Positions 11,941 through 20,354 of a stretch of DNA of 64,000 bases are shown in pieces. Every line of letters starts with the position of its first letter. Positions within the stretch are counted from its first letter, which is position 1. The position numbers and the translations under genes were made by a program. The stretch is from Brevibacterium antiquum CNRZ 918 (GTDB taxonomy: Bacteria > Actinomycetota > Actinomycetes > Actinomycetales > Brevibacteriaceae), in NCBI RefSeq assembly GCF_900169145.1, contig NZ_FXZD01000002.1:124001-188000 (forward strand), in the 5' to 3' direction. The notes beneath the pieces are model-generated. The model had not been told where the DNA came from. It made no database searches and worked only from the letters and a program-made list of their open reading frames with translations.

Positions 11941-12063
11941 GTCGGGCGGTTCCGGGGAGGATCGCAGAGTATTATGGGGTCATGTGAGGCGAGTCACTGT
12001 CAGCCGATTTGTGTTGGAATGACCCGTTGGGTATCGTTTTACTTCGGGTTCACCCCCTGAAAA

Positions 12064-12137
12064 GGGCCTATAGCTCAGGCGGTTAGAGCGCTTCGCTGAT
12101 AACGAAGAGGTCCCTGGTTCAAGTCCAGGTAGGCCCA
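12064..12137 (+). tRNA. ileT: tRNA-Ile (GAT)
   Basis: A 74-nt cloverleaf with GGGCCTA/TAGGCCC acceptor arms, GAT anticodon at 12098-12100 in the loop CTGATAA, TTCAAGT in the T arm and discriminator A. No encoded CCA. The tRNA-Ile/tRNA-Ala pair after gyrA is a common actinobacterial arrangement. Confidence 0.97.
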
Positions 12138-12156
12138 CATCCTTTCGAGGAGGATC

Positions 12157-12273
12157 ATGAAGAAGTGGATTCTCAGTGGTCTCACGCTTGTGGGACTCGG
12201 AGTTTTCTTCCGGTGGCGGCACGGTAATCTCAGTGCCCAAGCCGAATGGTCCGAACACACCGACTCGGTGTGA
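12157..12273 (+). CDS. DLW-39 family micro-protein
   Basis: A 38-residue protein, MKKWILSGLTLVGLGVFF then a charged tail with AEWSEHTDSV, preceded by a strong GAGGAGG site. It has one N-terminal membrane helix and the conserved Trp/acidic C-terminal pattern of the DLW-39 family, which is found between tRNA-Ile and tRNA-Ala downstream of gyrA in many Actinobacteria. Its function is unknown. It is too short for standard gene-length cut-offs and is easily missed. Confidence 0.82.
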   Translation: MKKWILSGLTLVGLGVFFRWRHGNLSAQAEWSEHTDSV

Positions 12274-12288
12274 AGGTGAATCCCGTTT

Positions 12289-12364
12289 GGGGGTATGGCG
12301 CAATTGGTAGCGCACCTGCTTTGCAAGCAGGGGGTTAGGGGTTCGAGTCCCCTTACCTCCACCA
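12289..12364 (+). tRNA. alaT: tRNA-Ala (TGC), CCA encoded
   Basis: A cloverleaf with acceptor GGGGGTA/TACCTCC including the alanine identity pair G3-U70, anticodon TGC at 12322-12324 in the loop TTTGCAA, and GGTTCGAGT T-arm. The 3' CCA is present in the gene. An identical copy of the tRNA body lies at 15192. Confidence 0.97.
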
Positions 12365-12369
12365 GATGA

Positions 12370-12404
12370 CGAAGGCTCCGGACCGAATCGGTCCGGAGCC
12401 TTCG
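12370..12404 (+). terminator. Terminator after tRNA-Ala
   Basis: A 16-bp perfect stem (CGAAGGCTCCGGACCG / CGGTCCGGAGCCTTCG) with an AAT loop, five bases after the tRNA CCA, followed by TTGTTG. It ends the tRNA-Ile to tRNA-Ala transcript. Confidence 0.85.
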
Positions 12405-12610
12405 TTGTGAAGAACTTCCCTCGTGCCCCGCACTCTCTCCACTTCCGGTCTCTTTTCGCTCTCTGTTCGGAATAAGTCCGCCCTCATCATTGTTGCCTGC
12501 TACATCCGCGAATGTCGTTCGCAGTTTCCGAACTCGCACTCGCCTTCCGGGGCAGATGGCTGCAGAAGCCAGTTCGGCCCTTGATCACATCACTCGATCG
12601 GAGTTCCTCT

Positions 12611-14125
12611 TTGTCCAGCGACACTTCGCCCTCCCGTACCAACGACGCGCAGGCTGACGCCATCGATCCTGCCGGGATGCGGGTGATCTGGCTGCTTCTG
12701 GTGGCTGCCTTCGTTGCGATCCTCAACGAAACGACGATGGCCATCGCGATCCCAGAGCTCAACGTTGCCCTCGGTATCCCTCCGGAACTCGGTCAGTGGT
12801 TGACCAGCGCGTTCATGCTCACCATGGCCGTCGTGATTCCCACCACCGGTTTCCTCCTGCAGCGCTTCACCACCCGTCAGATCTTCCTGGCGGCAATGAT
12901 TCTGTTCTCCGCTGGCACCCTGATCTGTCTCGTGGCTCCGGGCTTCACCGTCCTACTCGTCGGACGCGTCGTCCAGGCTGCGGGCACCGGCATCATGATG
13001 CCCCTGCTGATGACAACGATCATGAATGTCGTCCCTGCCCACTCGCGCGGTCGGATGATGGGTCGGGTCGGCCTTGTCATCTCGCTCGCTCCCGCAATCG
13101 GTCCGACGATGTCGGGCATCGTGCTCGACTCCCTGGGATGGCGTTGGCTGTTCGCCATCGTCCTCCCCATCGCGCTCATCGCCCTCGGCCTCGGCGCTAA
13201 GTGGATGACCAACCTCGGCGAGAGCACCCATGCTCCGATCGACTACGTCTCCGTCGTGCTCTCGGTCTTCGCCTTCGGTGGCATCGTCTTCGGCCTCAGC
13301 CAGTTCGGCGGAGGACATGGCGGCGATGCAGGTGGAGGCTCTTCAACCGGCTTCGCGTGGACTGCGATCGCCGCCGGGCTTGTCCTCCTTGCCCTCTTCG
13401 CCTGGCGACAGCTGATCCTGCAGAAGGAAGATCGGGCGCTGCTGGACCTGCGCGTCTTCTCCGCGAAGAACTATGTCATCGCAGTCGTCATCATGGCCGT
13501 CGTCTCGCTGGCCATGTTCGGTACCTTCTCCCTGCTTCCGCTGTACCTGCAGAACGTCGCTGGACTCAACGCCACCCAGTCGGGTCTCGTCCTGCTGCCG
13601 GGATCGATCCTCATGGGCGTCCTCGCTCCTGTCATGGGCCGCATCTACGACGCACGAGGACCCAAGACTCTCCTGGTCCCAGGATCGATCATGATCGCCG
13701 CATCGATGTTCTCCTACTCCATGGTCGGCATCGGCACGCCCACGTGGGTGCTCGTCGTCATCCAGACCGTCATGTCGCTGGGACTGGCCGCGTCGTTCAC
13801 GCCCCTGTTCTCCGCCTCGCTGGGGTCACTGGACCGGAAACTGTACTCACACGGATCTGCGGCGCTGAACACCATGCAGCAGGTGGCAGGAGCTGCCGGA
13901 ACCGCGCTTCTCATCTCCATCTACTCCTCTGCCCTGCACTCGGGTGAGGCGGCAGGACGCTCCGTCGCGGAGTCAGGTTCGCCGGGAGCGCACAATGCGT
14001 TCCTGTTGGCCGCAGTCATCGCCCTGGTGCCCGTGGTGCTGTCGTTCTTCATCAAGAAGCCCGAAGATCAGGAAGACGCCCCCGCCGAGGAGGTCCCCCT
14101 GGTTCCGGAGACACCTGCCACATAA
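12611..14125 (+). CDS. DHA2-type MFS multidrug efflux transporter
   Basis: A proton-driven exporter of about 504 residues with roughly 14 membrane helices. Helix 1 has the DHA2-type motif VAILNETTMAIAIPEL; the motif C region reads VISLAPAIGPTMSGIVLDSL (within residues 140-165), typical of antiporters. The TTG at 12611 has GGAG seven bases upstream and is preferred. An ATG at 12512 in the same frame would add 33 residues but has no ribosome site. It stands alone after the tRNA terminator; substrate unknown. Confidence 0.86.
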   Translation: MSSDTSPSRTNDAQADAIDPAGMRVIWLLLVAAFVAILNETTMAIAIPELNVALGIPPELGQWLTSAFMLTMAVVIPTTGFLLQRFTTRQIFLAAMILFSAGTLICLVAPGFTVLLVGRVVQAAGTGIMMPLLMTTIMNVVPAHSRGRMMGRVGLVISLAPAIGPTMSGIVLDSLGWRWLFAIVLPIALIALGLGAKWMTNLGESTHAPIDYVSVVLSVFAFGGIVFGLSQFGGGHGGDAGGGSSTGFAWTAIAAGLVLLALFAWRQLILQKEDRALLDLRVFSAKNYVIAVVIMAVVSLAMFGTFSLLPLYLQNVAGLNATQSGLVLLPGSILMGVLAPVMGRIYDARGPKTLLVPGSIMIAASMFSYSMVGIGTPTWVLVVIQTVMSLGLAASFTPLFSASLGSLDRKLYSHGSAALNTMQQVAGAAGTALLISIYSSALHSGEAAGRSVAESGSPGAHNAFLLAAVIALVPVVLSFFIKKPEDQEDAPAEEVPLVPETPAT

Positions 14126-14205
14126 TCTGAGGATGAGTTGACCCAAGGTTCCTGCCCATCTGCACGTGTGGCGCTGTGGCAACGACCTGAACTAGAGTCA
14201 TCGGC

Positions 14206-14988
14206 GTGAATTCGAAACGCTGGCAGCACATCATGGAATGGCCACTCGTGGTCGCCGCGCTCACCTTCCTCGGTGCCTACAGCTGGCAGGTGATCGGAGC
14301 GCCCACCGGCATATATGCCCAACTCGCTATGGCCTTGGTCATCATCACGTGGCTCGTCTTCGTCATCGACTACGTGGTCAACCTCTGGCTCGCCGAGGAT
14401 CGCTGGGCCTGGTTTCGTCACCATCTCTTCGATCTCGCAGTCATCGCCCTGCCGTTGCTGCGGCCCCTGCGAGTCCTGCGGGCCATCACGGTCCTGCACA
14501 TCCTCAACCGCACCGTCGGCACCGCTGTGCGCGGGAAGATCCTCATCTACACCGCTTCGGCGTCAGCACTGCTCGTCTACGCCGCTGCACTCGCCGTCCT
14601 CGACGCCGAACGCGGAACCGAATCGGCGATCAATTCCTTCCCCGATGCGATCTGGTGGGCCTTCGTCACCGTGACCACCGTCGGCTACGGGGACATGGCG
14701 CCGATGAGCGGGTTGGGCCGGATGCTCGCTGTGTGCCTCATGCTGGGTGGGATTGCTCTGCTCGGCGTCGTCACCGGCACGCTGGCCTCCTGGATCGTCG
14801 AGAAGGTATCGACGGATGCGGAGGAGAACCAATCAGCCACCGTCGCCCACATCCATGCCCTCGAGGAGTCGATCGCGGCACTGACACTCCAGGTCGAAAC
14901 CATCGGCGGGCAGGCGCAGACAGGATCGGAATCGCTGAGGCACACCGGTGATCGATTCGAGGACTCGACATATAGCGACCCTGCGTAA
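14206..14988 (+). CDS. Voltage-gated-type potassium channel family protein
   Basis: A 260-residue six-helix channel subunit. The selectivity filter TVTTVGYGDM is near residues 157-166, between helices 5 and 6. Before it lies an S4-like helix with regularly spaced arginines (RPLRVLRAITVLHILNR, about 86-102), so this is a Kv-like channel and not a simple two-helix one. A C-terminal cytoplasmic stretch (about 200-240) looks like a coiled coil. The start is GTG at 14206; ATG at 14233 is an alternative. It is monocistronic. Confidence 0.9.
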   Translation: MNSKRWQHIMEWPLVVAALTFLGAYSWQVIGAPTGIYAQLAMALVIITWLVFVIDYVVNLWLAEDRWAWFRHHLFDLAVIALPLLRPLRVLRAITVLHILNRTVGTAVRGKILIYTASASALLVYAAALAVLDAERGTESAINSFPDAIWWAFVTVTTVGYGDMAPMSGLGRMLAVCLMLGGIALLGVVTGTLASWIVEKVSTDAEENQSATVAHIHALEESIAALTLQVETIGGQAQTGSESLRHTGDRFEDSTYSDPA

Positions 14989-15191
14989 GAATCTTCGGTG
15001 ATTGCTCGGGCCACGGGTGATTGTCTGAAAACGAGGGGTTTACGAAGATTGCCGACACCGGCCCCGAGGTCGGGGTGCCAAGCGCGTGTAGATGGGCCTG
15101 GAGGGGTCTTCGCAGGTCGTTGCCGTTGCTTGTGGACCACAGCCGATTTCGCACGCACCGTTCAAGCGGGTAATATCGGCCTGTGCTCTGA

Positions 15192-15264
15192 GGGGGTATG
15201 GCGCAATTGGTAGCGCACCTGCTTTGCAAGCAGGGGGTTAGGGGTTCGAGTCCCCTTACCTCCA
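15192..15264 (+). tRNA. tRNA-Ala (TGC), second identical copy, no encoded CCA
   Basis: All 73 bases match the tRNA-Ala at 12289, with anticodon TGC at 15225-15227. Unlike the first copy it is followed by CTCGAG, not CCA, so CCA must be added by enzyme. Flanks differ from those of the first copy. Confidence 0.97.
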
Positions 15265-15299
15265 CTCGAGAAGCTATTGAGACAGCACTCGTAAAAGAA

Positions 15300-15342
15300 G
15301 ATCCCGCCGACAGCGATATGGACGCTGTCGGCGGGATCTTTG
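15300..15342 (+). terminator. Intrinsic terminator after second tRNA-Ala
   Basis: A 16-bp stem (GATCCCGCCGACAGCG / CGCTGTCGGCGGGATC) with a 7-base loop, followed by TTTGTCT. It may also serve the convergent aldehyde dehydrogenase gene, whose stop is at 15368. Confidence 0.88.
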
Positions 15343-15367
15343 TCTATTCAGATTCGAGGATCGGTCC

Positions 15368-16741
15368 TCAGGCGTGAACGCGGATCAGGTGTTCGTTTGT
15401 GAACGCCTGGAATGCCCACTGGGCGTTCTCGCGACCGTAACCCGAGCGGTTGATGCCGCCGAACGGGTATTCGGGACCGGACTCCATGTGGGAGTTGATC
15501 AGCGTCATGCCGGCGTTGATCTTGGCGCCGAACTGCTGACCCTTCTCGAGGTCATCGGTCCACACCGAGCTCATGAGACCGTATTCGGTGTCATTGGCCA
15601 GACGCAGCGCATCCTCTTCGTCCTTGGCCCGGTAGACCATGACCGCGGGCCCGAAGAGCTCGTTGCAGCCGAGATCGGACTTCGGATCGATGTCAGAGAT
15701 CACTGCAGGGGACATGAACCAGCCCGGACGGTCGAGCTTCTTACCACCGGTGTGCAGTGTGGCACCATCGGCCACGGCCTTTTCGATCATGGCCAGGATG
15801 TCATCGCGAGCACCCTCGGAGGAGACCGGGCCCATGCCGACATCGGGGTCATCAAAGGTCGAGACCTTCGTTGCCTCGGCGGCCTTGACGGCCTCGGCGA
15901 GGAACTCGTCGTAGAGATCGTCGACGACGATCATGCGCTTCGGTGAGGTGCAGACCTGACCGGCGTTGGCCAGACGCAGACCGACGAGCTTCTTGGCCAG
16001 TGTGGGCACATCCTTCGAGTCGAGGACCACGGCAGGATCGTTGCCACCGAGCTCGAGAACGGCGCGCTTGTAGTACTTCGCGGCGATGGAGGCCACGGAA
16101 GCACCCGCGCCCTCGGAGCCGGTGAGCGAGAAGCCCTTGACGCGGAAGTCCTTGAGGACCTCCTCGGCGTGAGAGCTGTCGAGGTAGATGTTCTGGTAGA
16201 CGCCCTTGGGCAGACCCGCCTCGGTGAGGAGATCCTCGAAGTACTGTGAGGACTTCGGGCAGATCGACGCCTGCTTCATGATGATCGCATTGCCGACCAT
16301 GAGGTTGGGCAGCACGAAACGCGCGATCTGGTTGTACGGGAAGTTCCACGGCATGATCCCCAGCAGCACACCCAGCGGCTGGTGGCGGACGTAGCTGCTG
16401 GCAGCACCCGCTGCGGCGAGGTGTGTGGGAGCCAAATGAGTGTCGGCATTGTCGGCCATCCACCGTGCCGTGCGAGCGACCTTGTCGACCTCGCCGAGGC
16501 CCTGCTTCTTGACCTTGCCCATCTCACGGCCGATGATGTCGGTCATTTCGTCGGCATTGGCATCGACGAGGTCAGCGAACTTGTGCAGGATCGCGCCGCG
16601 CTCGTGCAACGGCGTCTCCTTCCACACAAGATGAGCATCGTGGGCACGGTCGATGTAGCCGGGGATGTCTTCCTTGGCGACGGAGGCGAACTCCTCCTCG
16701 ACCTCACCGGTATTGGCATTTGTGACTGCGAACTTGCTCAT
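15368..16741 (-). CDS. Aldehyde dehydrogenase, succinate-semialdehyde dehydrogenase-like
   Basis: A 457-residue NAD(P)-dependent enzyme that oxidises an aldehyde to the acid. The catalytic glutamate motif ELGGNDPAVVL and the catalytic cysteine motif NAGQVCTSPKR are both present, as is PWNFPYNQIARFVLPNLMVG for cofactor binding. The overall sequence resembles short succinate-semialdehyde dehydrogenases of the GabD/SAD type; the exact substrate is not shown. The ATG at 16741 has GAGGA six bases upstream; the open frame back to 16828 has no family similarity. The promoter region is shared with the divergent gene at 16882. Confidence 0.9.
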   Translation of the reverse strand: MSKFAVTNANTGEVEEEFASVAKEDIPGYIDRAHDAHLVWKETPLHERGAILHKFADLVDANADEMTDIIGREMGKVKKQGLGEVDKVARTARWMADNADTHLAPTHLAAAGAASSYVRHQPLGVLLGIMPWNFPYNQIARFVLPNLMVGNAIIMKQASICPKSSQYFEDLLTEAGLPKGVYQNIYLDSSHAEEVLKDFRVKGFSLTGSEGAGASVASIAAKYYKRAVLELGGNDPAVVLDSKDVPTLAKKLVGLRLANAGQVCTSPKRMIVVDDLYDEFLAEAVKAAEATKVSTFDDPDVGMGPVSSEGARDDILAMIEKAVADGATLHTGGKKLDRPGWFMSPAVISDIDPKSDLGCNELFGPAVMVYRAKDEEDALRLANDTEYGLMSSVWTDDLEKGQQFGAKINAGMTLINSHMESGPEYPFGGINRSGYGRENAQWAFQAFTNEHLIRVHA

Positions 16742-16881
16742 GAAACGTCCTCTCGCGCGTAGGAATCGACTTTGTAGTCTCAACAAGAAGAATGACGTGC
16801 GCATTCCACAAGGGCAAGTCGGTCTCAAACTCGCTCTGGCTCGCAGAGACTAAAGTGACTCAGAAACGCCGAGGAGCAACG

Positions 16882-17484
16882 ATGTCCCACCAACGCAAAC
16901 TGTGCTATTTCGTCGCAGTCTCCATCGATGGTTTCATCGCCGGCCCGGATGGAGGCGATCCGAGCAGTTGGTGGCCGATCACCGATGACTACATCGACTT
17001 CATTCGCACGGAGTATCCGGAGACCTTGCCGGGCCCCGCCAGGGAGGCGCTGGGCGTGACGGGACGCGGACACCATTTCGATACGGTCGTCGAGGGCCGA
17101 GGATCCTTTGCGATCGGTCTTGCCGCCGGACTACCGGATGCCTACCCGCATCTGCGTCATCTCGTGGTCTCTGCCTCGCTCGATTCGGTCCCCGGCTCCG
17201 CTGTCGAAATCGTCAGAGACGATCCCGTGCAGCGGATTCGGGAGCTCAAAGGTGAGCCGGGGAAGGATATCTGGCTCATCGGCGGAGGGACGCTGGCTTC
17301 GAGCCTGCGTGCTGAGATCGACGAACTCATCATCAAACTCGGTCCCATCACCCTCGGAGCGGGTGTGCCGCTCTGGGGCGTTGAGTCCGACTTCGACAAA
17401 GAGATCTGGACGACTACCGAGGTGCGAGCCTTTCCCGGTGGAATGACCCTGCTGCGCTACGCCCGCTCAGGCGATGGCGTCTGA
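16882..17484 (+). CDS. Dihydrofolate reductase family (RibD C-terminal-like) protein
   Basis: A 200-residue protein with the DHFR/RibD-C fold signature: YFVAVSIDGFIAGPDGG at the N-terminus and the cofactor-binding WLIGGGTLASSL near residues 131-142, followed by LIIKLGPITLGAGVPLW. This family reduces pyrimidine or pterin-like substrates with NADPH, but its members here are mostly uncharacterised. GAGGAG lies just before the ATG. Its 3' end overlaps the tail of the convergent MFS gene by 18 bases. Confidence 0.87.
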   Translation: MSHQRKLCYFVAVSIDGFIAGPDGGDPSSWWPITDDYIDFIRTEYPETLPGPAREALGVTGRGHHFDTVVEGRGSFAIGLAAGLPDAYPHLRHLVVSASLDSVPGSAVEIVRDDPVQRIRELKGEPGKDIWLIGGGTLASSLRAEIDELIIKLGPITLGAGVPLWGVESDFDKEIWTTTEVRAFPGGMTLLRYARSGDGV

Positions 17485-18714
17485 GGACTGTTCGAACCTC
17501 GCGACACCGATACGAGCACTCCAGACTCGTTCGACCCGGATCGCAACCGCGACGAGGACCAGGGAGGCCAGGGCGAGGAGGATCGCGACGACGACGGGGG
17601 CCTTGAACCCCCAGCCGAGTGCGATGACGCCGGCGCCGAGTGCTGGCCCGATGGCATTGCCGACGTTGAACGCCGAGGTGTTCACGCTGGCGGCCAGTGT
17701 CGGTGCCTGAGTGGCGATCTGGAATACGCGGGCGTTGAGCGCCCCCGCGATCGAGAAGCCGCTGGCGCCGATGAGGACGATCATGACGATCGCCGCCCAG
17801 CCGGTGTCGGCCACCAGCCACAGGGCGAAGAGACTGAGCGCCAAGGCCGCGAGGCTGCCGATGATATTGCCGAAGATGTTCTTATCGGCGAAGCGTCCGC
17901 CCACGACGACTCCGATGAAGGCACCGATGCCGAAGGCTGCCAAAACTCCGGGGACGAGGTCGTGGGAGAGCCCCGCCACCTGAGTGAGCAGGGGCGAAAA
18001 GTAGGAGAAGGCGGCGAAGACCGACGCCTGGAACAGCGCGGTCGTTGCCAGAGCCAACCAGATTCGCGGTCCCTTGAATGCCGCGAGCTCCGCCTTGAGA
18101 AGAGTGGGCAGATGCTGGTTCGACCCGGTTTCCTCGTCAGCCGGGTTGCGAACAGTGAGCCCGATGAGGACGGCGGCGAGAGCAGTGACGACTGCGACGG
18201 CCCAGAATGTCGCCCGCCATCCGTACTGCGTGCCCACCCAGGTGCCCACGGGAACGCCCACGAGGTTCGCAACGGTCAGGCCGCCGACGAGGCTGGCCAG
18301 GGCACGACCCTGCACCTTCGCGGGGGCAATGCGCGTCGTATGGACAGCGGCCACGGCCCAGAACCCGCCGCAGGCGATGGCCGCCAGGACACGGGTGACC
18401 ATGAGGATCGAATAGCTCGGCGACAGCGCGGCCAGGATGTGCAGGGCGGAGAATGCAATGATCGAGATGATCATCGTCGCCCGACGCGGCAGCCTGAGCG
18501 TCAGCAGCGCCATTGCCGGTGCTCCGCCGATCATTCCCACAGCGAATCCGGTGATGAGCAGGCCAGCCTGTGGGATGCCGACCTGCAGATCGGCACTGAT
18601 GGGCTCGAGGATCCCAGCGATCATGAACTCGCTGGTGCCGAGGCAGAAGATCACCGCTGCCAGGAGGTAGACCTGAGCCGGGACACGCACTCGTGCTTGA
18701 GTCGAAGTCGTCAC
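17467..18714 (-). CDS. DHA1-type MFS efflux transporter (Cmx/CmrA-like)
   Basis: A 415-residue, 12-helix exporter. The first helix has the LGTSEFMIAGILEPISADL signature of the chloramphenicol/arabinose-efflux (CmlA/AraJ) group, then GFAVGMIGGAPAMALL. The GTG start at 18714 overlaps the TetR stop by four bases (GTGA), so repressor and pump are translationally coupled in one operon. The longer open frame up to 19029 lies inside the TetR gene and is not coding. Drug specificity cannot be read from sequence. Confidence 0.9.
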   Translation of the reverse strand: MTTSTQARVRVPAQVYLLAAVIFCLGTSEFMIAGILEPISADLQVGIPQAGLLITGFAVGMIGGAPAMALLTLRLPRRATMIISIIAFSALHILAALSPSYSILMVTRVLAAIACGGFWAVAAVHTTRIAPAKVQGRALASLVGGLTVANLVGVPVGTWVGTQYGWRATFWAVAVVTALAAVLIGLTVRNPADEETGSNQHLPTLLKAELAAFKGPRIWLALATTALFQASVFAAFSYFSPLLTQVAGLSHDLVPGVLAAFGIGAFIGVVVGGRFADKNIFGNIIGSLAALALSLFALWLVADTGWAAIVMIVLIGASGFSIAGALNARVFQIATQAPTLAASVNTSAFNVGNAIGPALGAGVIALGWGFKAPVVVAILLALASLVLVAVAIRVERVWSARIGVARFEQSSDAIA

Positions 18715-19388
18715 TGTGCGCTGCTTTCGGTTGCGATGAGGTGTCCGGGAGAATTGCGGCCATATGTGTGGGATGCCGTGTGGTCGTGAAGTGCCCTGAG
18801 CCCCTTGCGTGTGCACAGTCCTTCGACGAACGCGGTCGCCTGAGACTGGACGCTGTCGGCGGGCATCACCCGAGCGGCGATCCTCAGCCCGGCGAGCACA
18901 CTGCTGAGGAGCTGTGCATGCACCTTCGCATCCAGCTCGGAGCGGATGTGGCCCTCGACCTGCCCGCGTTCCAGGACGAACCGATACGACTCCAACCAGG
19001 CCTGGTGATCGGGATCGAGGATCGCGCACACCGCATCGACCTCACGGCCGAGTTCGGCCGCAGTGTTCGCCGACAGGCACCCGACCCGTGCCTCGTCCTC
19101 GCACTGTTTGGCCAGTTCCCCGCCGAGGCGGTGCATGATGAGCCTCGGGGCCGGTGCTGTTCCTGTGCGCAGCTCCTCCCGGGCCGAGATTCCTCTCGCG
19201 GTGTAGTCACGCAGGGCCCGCAGGAAGAGCGAATCGAGGCTGTCAAAGGTGTTGTAGAAGCTTGAGCGGCCGATGTTCGCACGCTCGCAGACCAGGCCGA
19301 CGTCGGTGCCCGTATAACCATGCTCGCTGAAGACGGCAATGGCGGCGTTGATCACCGCCTGCTCGTCGAAGTTCTTCCTCCTGCCCAT
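18711..19388 (-). CDS. TetR/AcrR family transcriptional repressor
   Basis: A 225-residue regulator. The N-terminal helix-turn-helix is at about residues 8-55, with AAIAVFSEHGYTGTDVGLVC and NIGRSSFYNTFDSLDSLF. The rest is a ligand-binding domain with several cysteines. It precedes and overlaps the MFS pump, so it probably represses the pump and itself through the perfect inverted repeat at 19408-19425, located 20 bases before its ATG. The inducing ligand is unknown. Confidence 0.93.
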   Translation of the reverse strand: MGRRKNFDEQAVINAAIAVFSEHGYTGTDVGLVCERANIGRSSFYNTFDSLDSLFLRALRDYTARGISAREELRTGTAPAPRLIMHRLGGELAKQCEDEARVGCLSANTAAELGREVDAVCAILDPDHQAWLESYRFVLERGQVEGHIRSELDAKVHAQLLSSVLAGLRIAARVMPADSVQSQATAFVEGLCTRKGLRALHDHTASHTYGRNSPGHLIATESSAQ

Positions 19389-19407
19389 GGAAAGAGATTA
19401 AATTGTT

Positions 19408-19425
19408 TTGGACACAACTGTCCAA
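19408..19425. promoter_or_regulatory. Likely TetR operator
   Basis: A perfect inverted repeat TTGGACA-CAAC-TGTCCAA, 20 bases upstream of the TetR start codon. Its size and symmetry suit a TetR dimer, and its position would block the promoter of the TetR-MFS operon. Confidence 0.75.
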
Positions 19426-19578
19426 TTAGTGCTCGGAGCATCATCGGATGAATGCTGACACCGTCTGTCAACAGCCGCCGGGCATCAACAGCAGGTGTAA
19501 CGTGGCGGCAAGGAACAATGGCCCCATTGCGGGCGAGAGGACCGCGGCGAGATATCCGCGGCGAAGAAGGGAACACGC

Positions 19579-19788
19579 ATGAGCCCAGTGAGCAAAGAGC
19601 GCCGAAAACAGCTTCGCGACGATGATGCGAACTGGAAGCTCGGAATCTTCTACTTCTGCCCCCAGGACCCATCGTTCCTGATACCGAAGCGCTTCGGCAT
19701 CGGCTGGTCGCTCAACTACGGCAGCCCCTGGTCGCTGCTGTTCCTCATCATCGTCATCGCTCTCCTGGTGTGGGGCATCTTCTTCTGA
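19579..19788 (+). CDS. DUF5808 domain-containing small membrane protein
   Basis: A 69-residue protein. The conserved DUF5808 core NWKLGIFYFCPQDPSFLIPK and KRFGIGWSLNYGSPWS fills residues 19-54, followed by one hydrophobic helix (LLFLIIVIALLVWGIFF) that ends the protein. Function is unknown. A GAAGGGAA site precedes the ATG. It stands alone between the TetR operon and the DUF488 gene, both on the other strand. Confidence 0.86.
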   Translation: MSPVSKERRKQLRDDDANWKLGIFYFCPQDPSFLIPKRFGIGWSLNYGSPWSLLFLIIVIALLVWGIFF

Positions 19789-19835
19789 GCCAGATCAGCC
19801 GCGTGGGTCACGGCCCCGTCGGGTCGAACGGGCGG

Positions 19836-20201
19836 CTACTTCTTGTCCAGAACCTTCTTGAGTACTGTCGCGTCGCTGATGTCGTCGCGCTTTGACGCGG
19901 TCAGGAGAGTGAGTTTGCCCTTCTTTGCGTAGTCCTTCAGCTGTTTCAGGGCCTCGGCGTGGTCATCGTCCTTGAGCTCCTCCCGGTAGCGCCGGGAGAA
20001 CTCCTGAAACTTATCGGGATCGTGTGAATACCACTTGCGCAGATCGGTCGAGGGAGCGAGATCCTTCAGCCAATCATCGAGTTCAGCCTTGTCCTTGCTG
20101 ACCCCGCGCGGCCAGATGCGGTCGACGAGGATGCGAGTGCCGTCGCTGTTGACCGGATCATCGTAGATCCGACGAACCTGGACCTGATGCTTCTCTGACA
20201 T
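19836..20201 (-). CDS. DUF488 family protein
   Basis: A 121-residue protein with the DUF488 signature: VRRIYDDPVNSDGTRILVDR, then IWPRGVSK, and WYSHDPDKFQEFSRRYREEL. Close relatives (YeaO type) are small, soluble and of unknown function. The ATG at 20201 has a GAGGAGG site upstream; the open frame continues upstream to 20636 but runs antisense to the next gene and is not coding. Its promoter region is shared with the divergent reductase gene. Confidence 0.88.
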   Translation of the reverse strand: MSEKHQVQVRRIYDDPVNSDGTRILVDRIWPRGVSKDKAELDDWLKDLAPSTDLRKWYSHDPDKFQEFSRRYREELKDDDHAEALKQLKDYAKKGKLTLLTASKRDDISDATVLKKVLDKK

Positions 20202-20354
20202 GTTCGTCCTCCTCGATCTGCGGTGCTGCTGTGGTCCTGATTTCAGTCTATGACAGTAGAAGTCAGAGGCAAGGCGAGAATACTCGGACCCCTTCGTGAC
20301 CCGTTCGAGCGTAGACTTAACGCCTGTACACCAGTGTGCTGATGCGAGGTGGCG

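Noticed and set aside
14998..15213. Open frame of 71 codons before the second tRNA-Ala
   Set aside because: It runs into the tRNA gene, has no ribosome site and no family pattern.
12289..15264. Integrated element bounded by tRNA-Ala att sites
   Set aside because: No integrase or phage-type gene lies between the two copies; the enclosed genes are ordinary transport genes.
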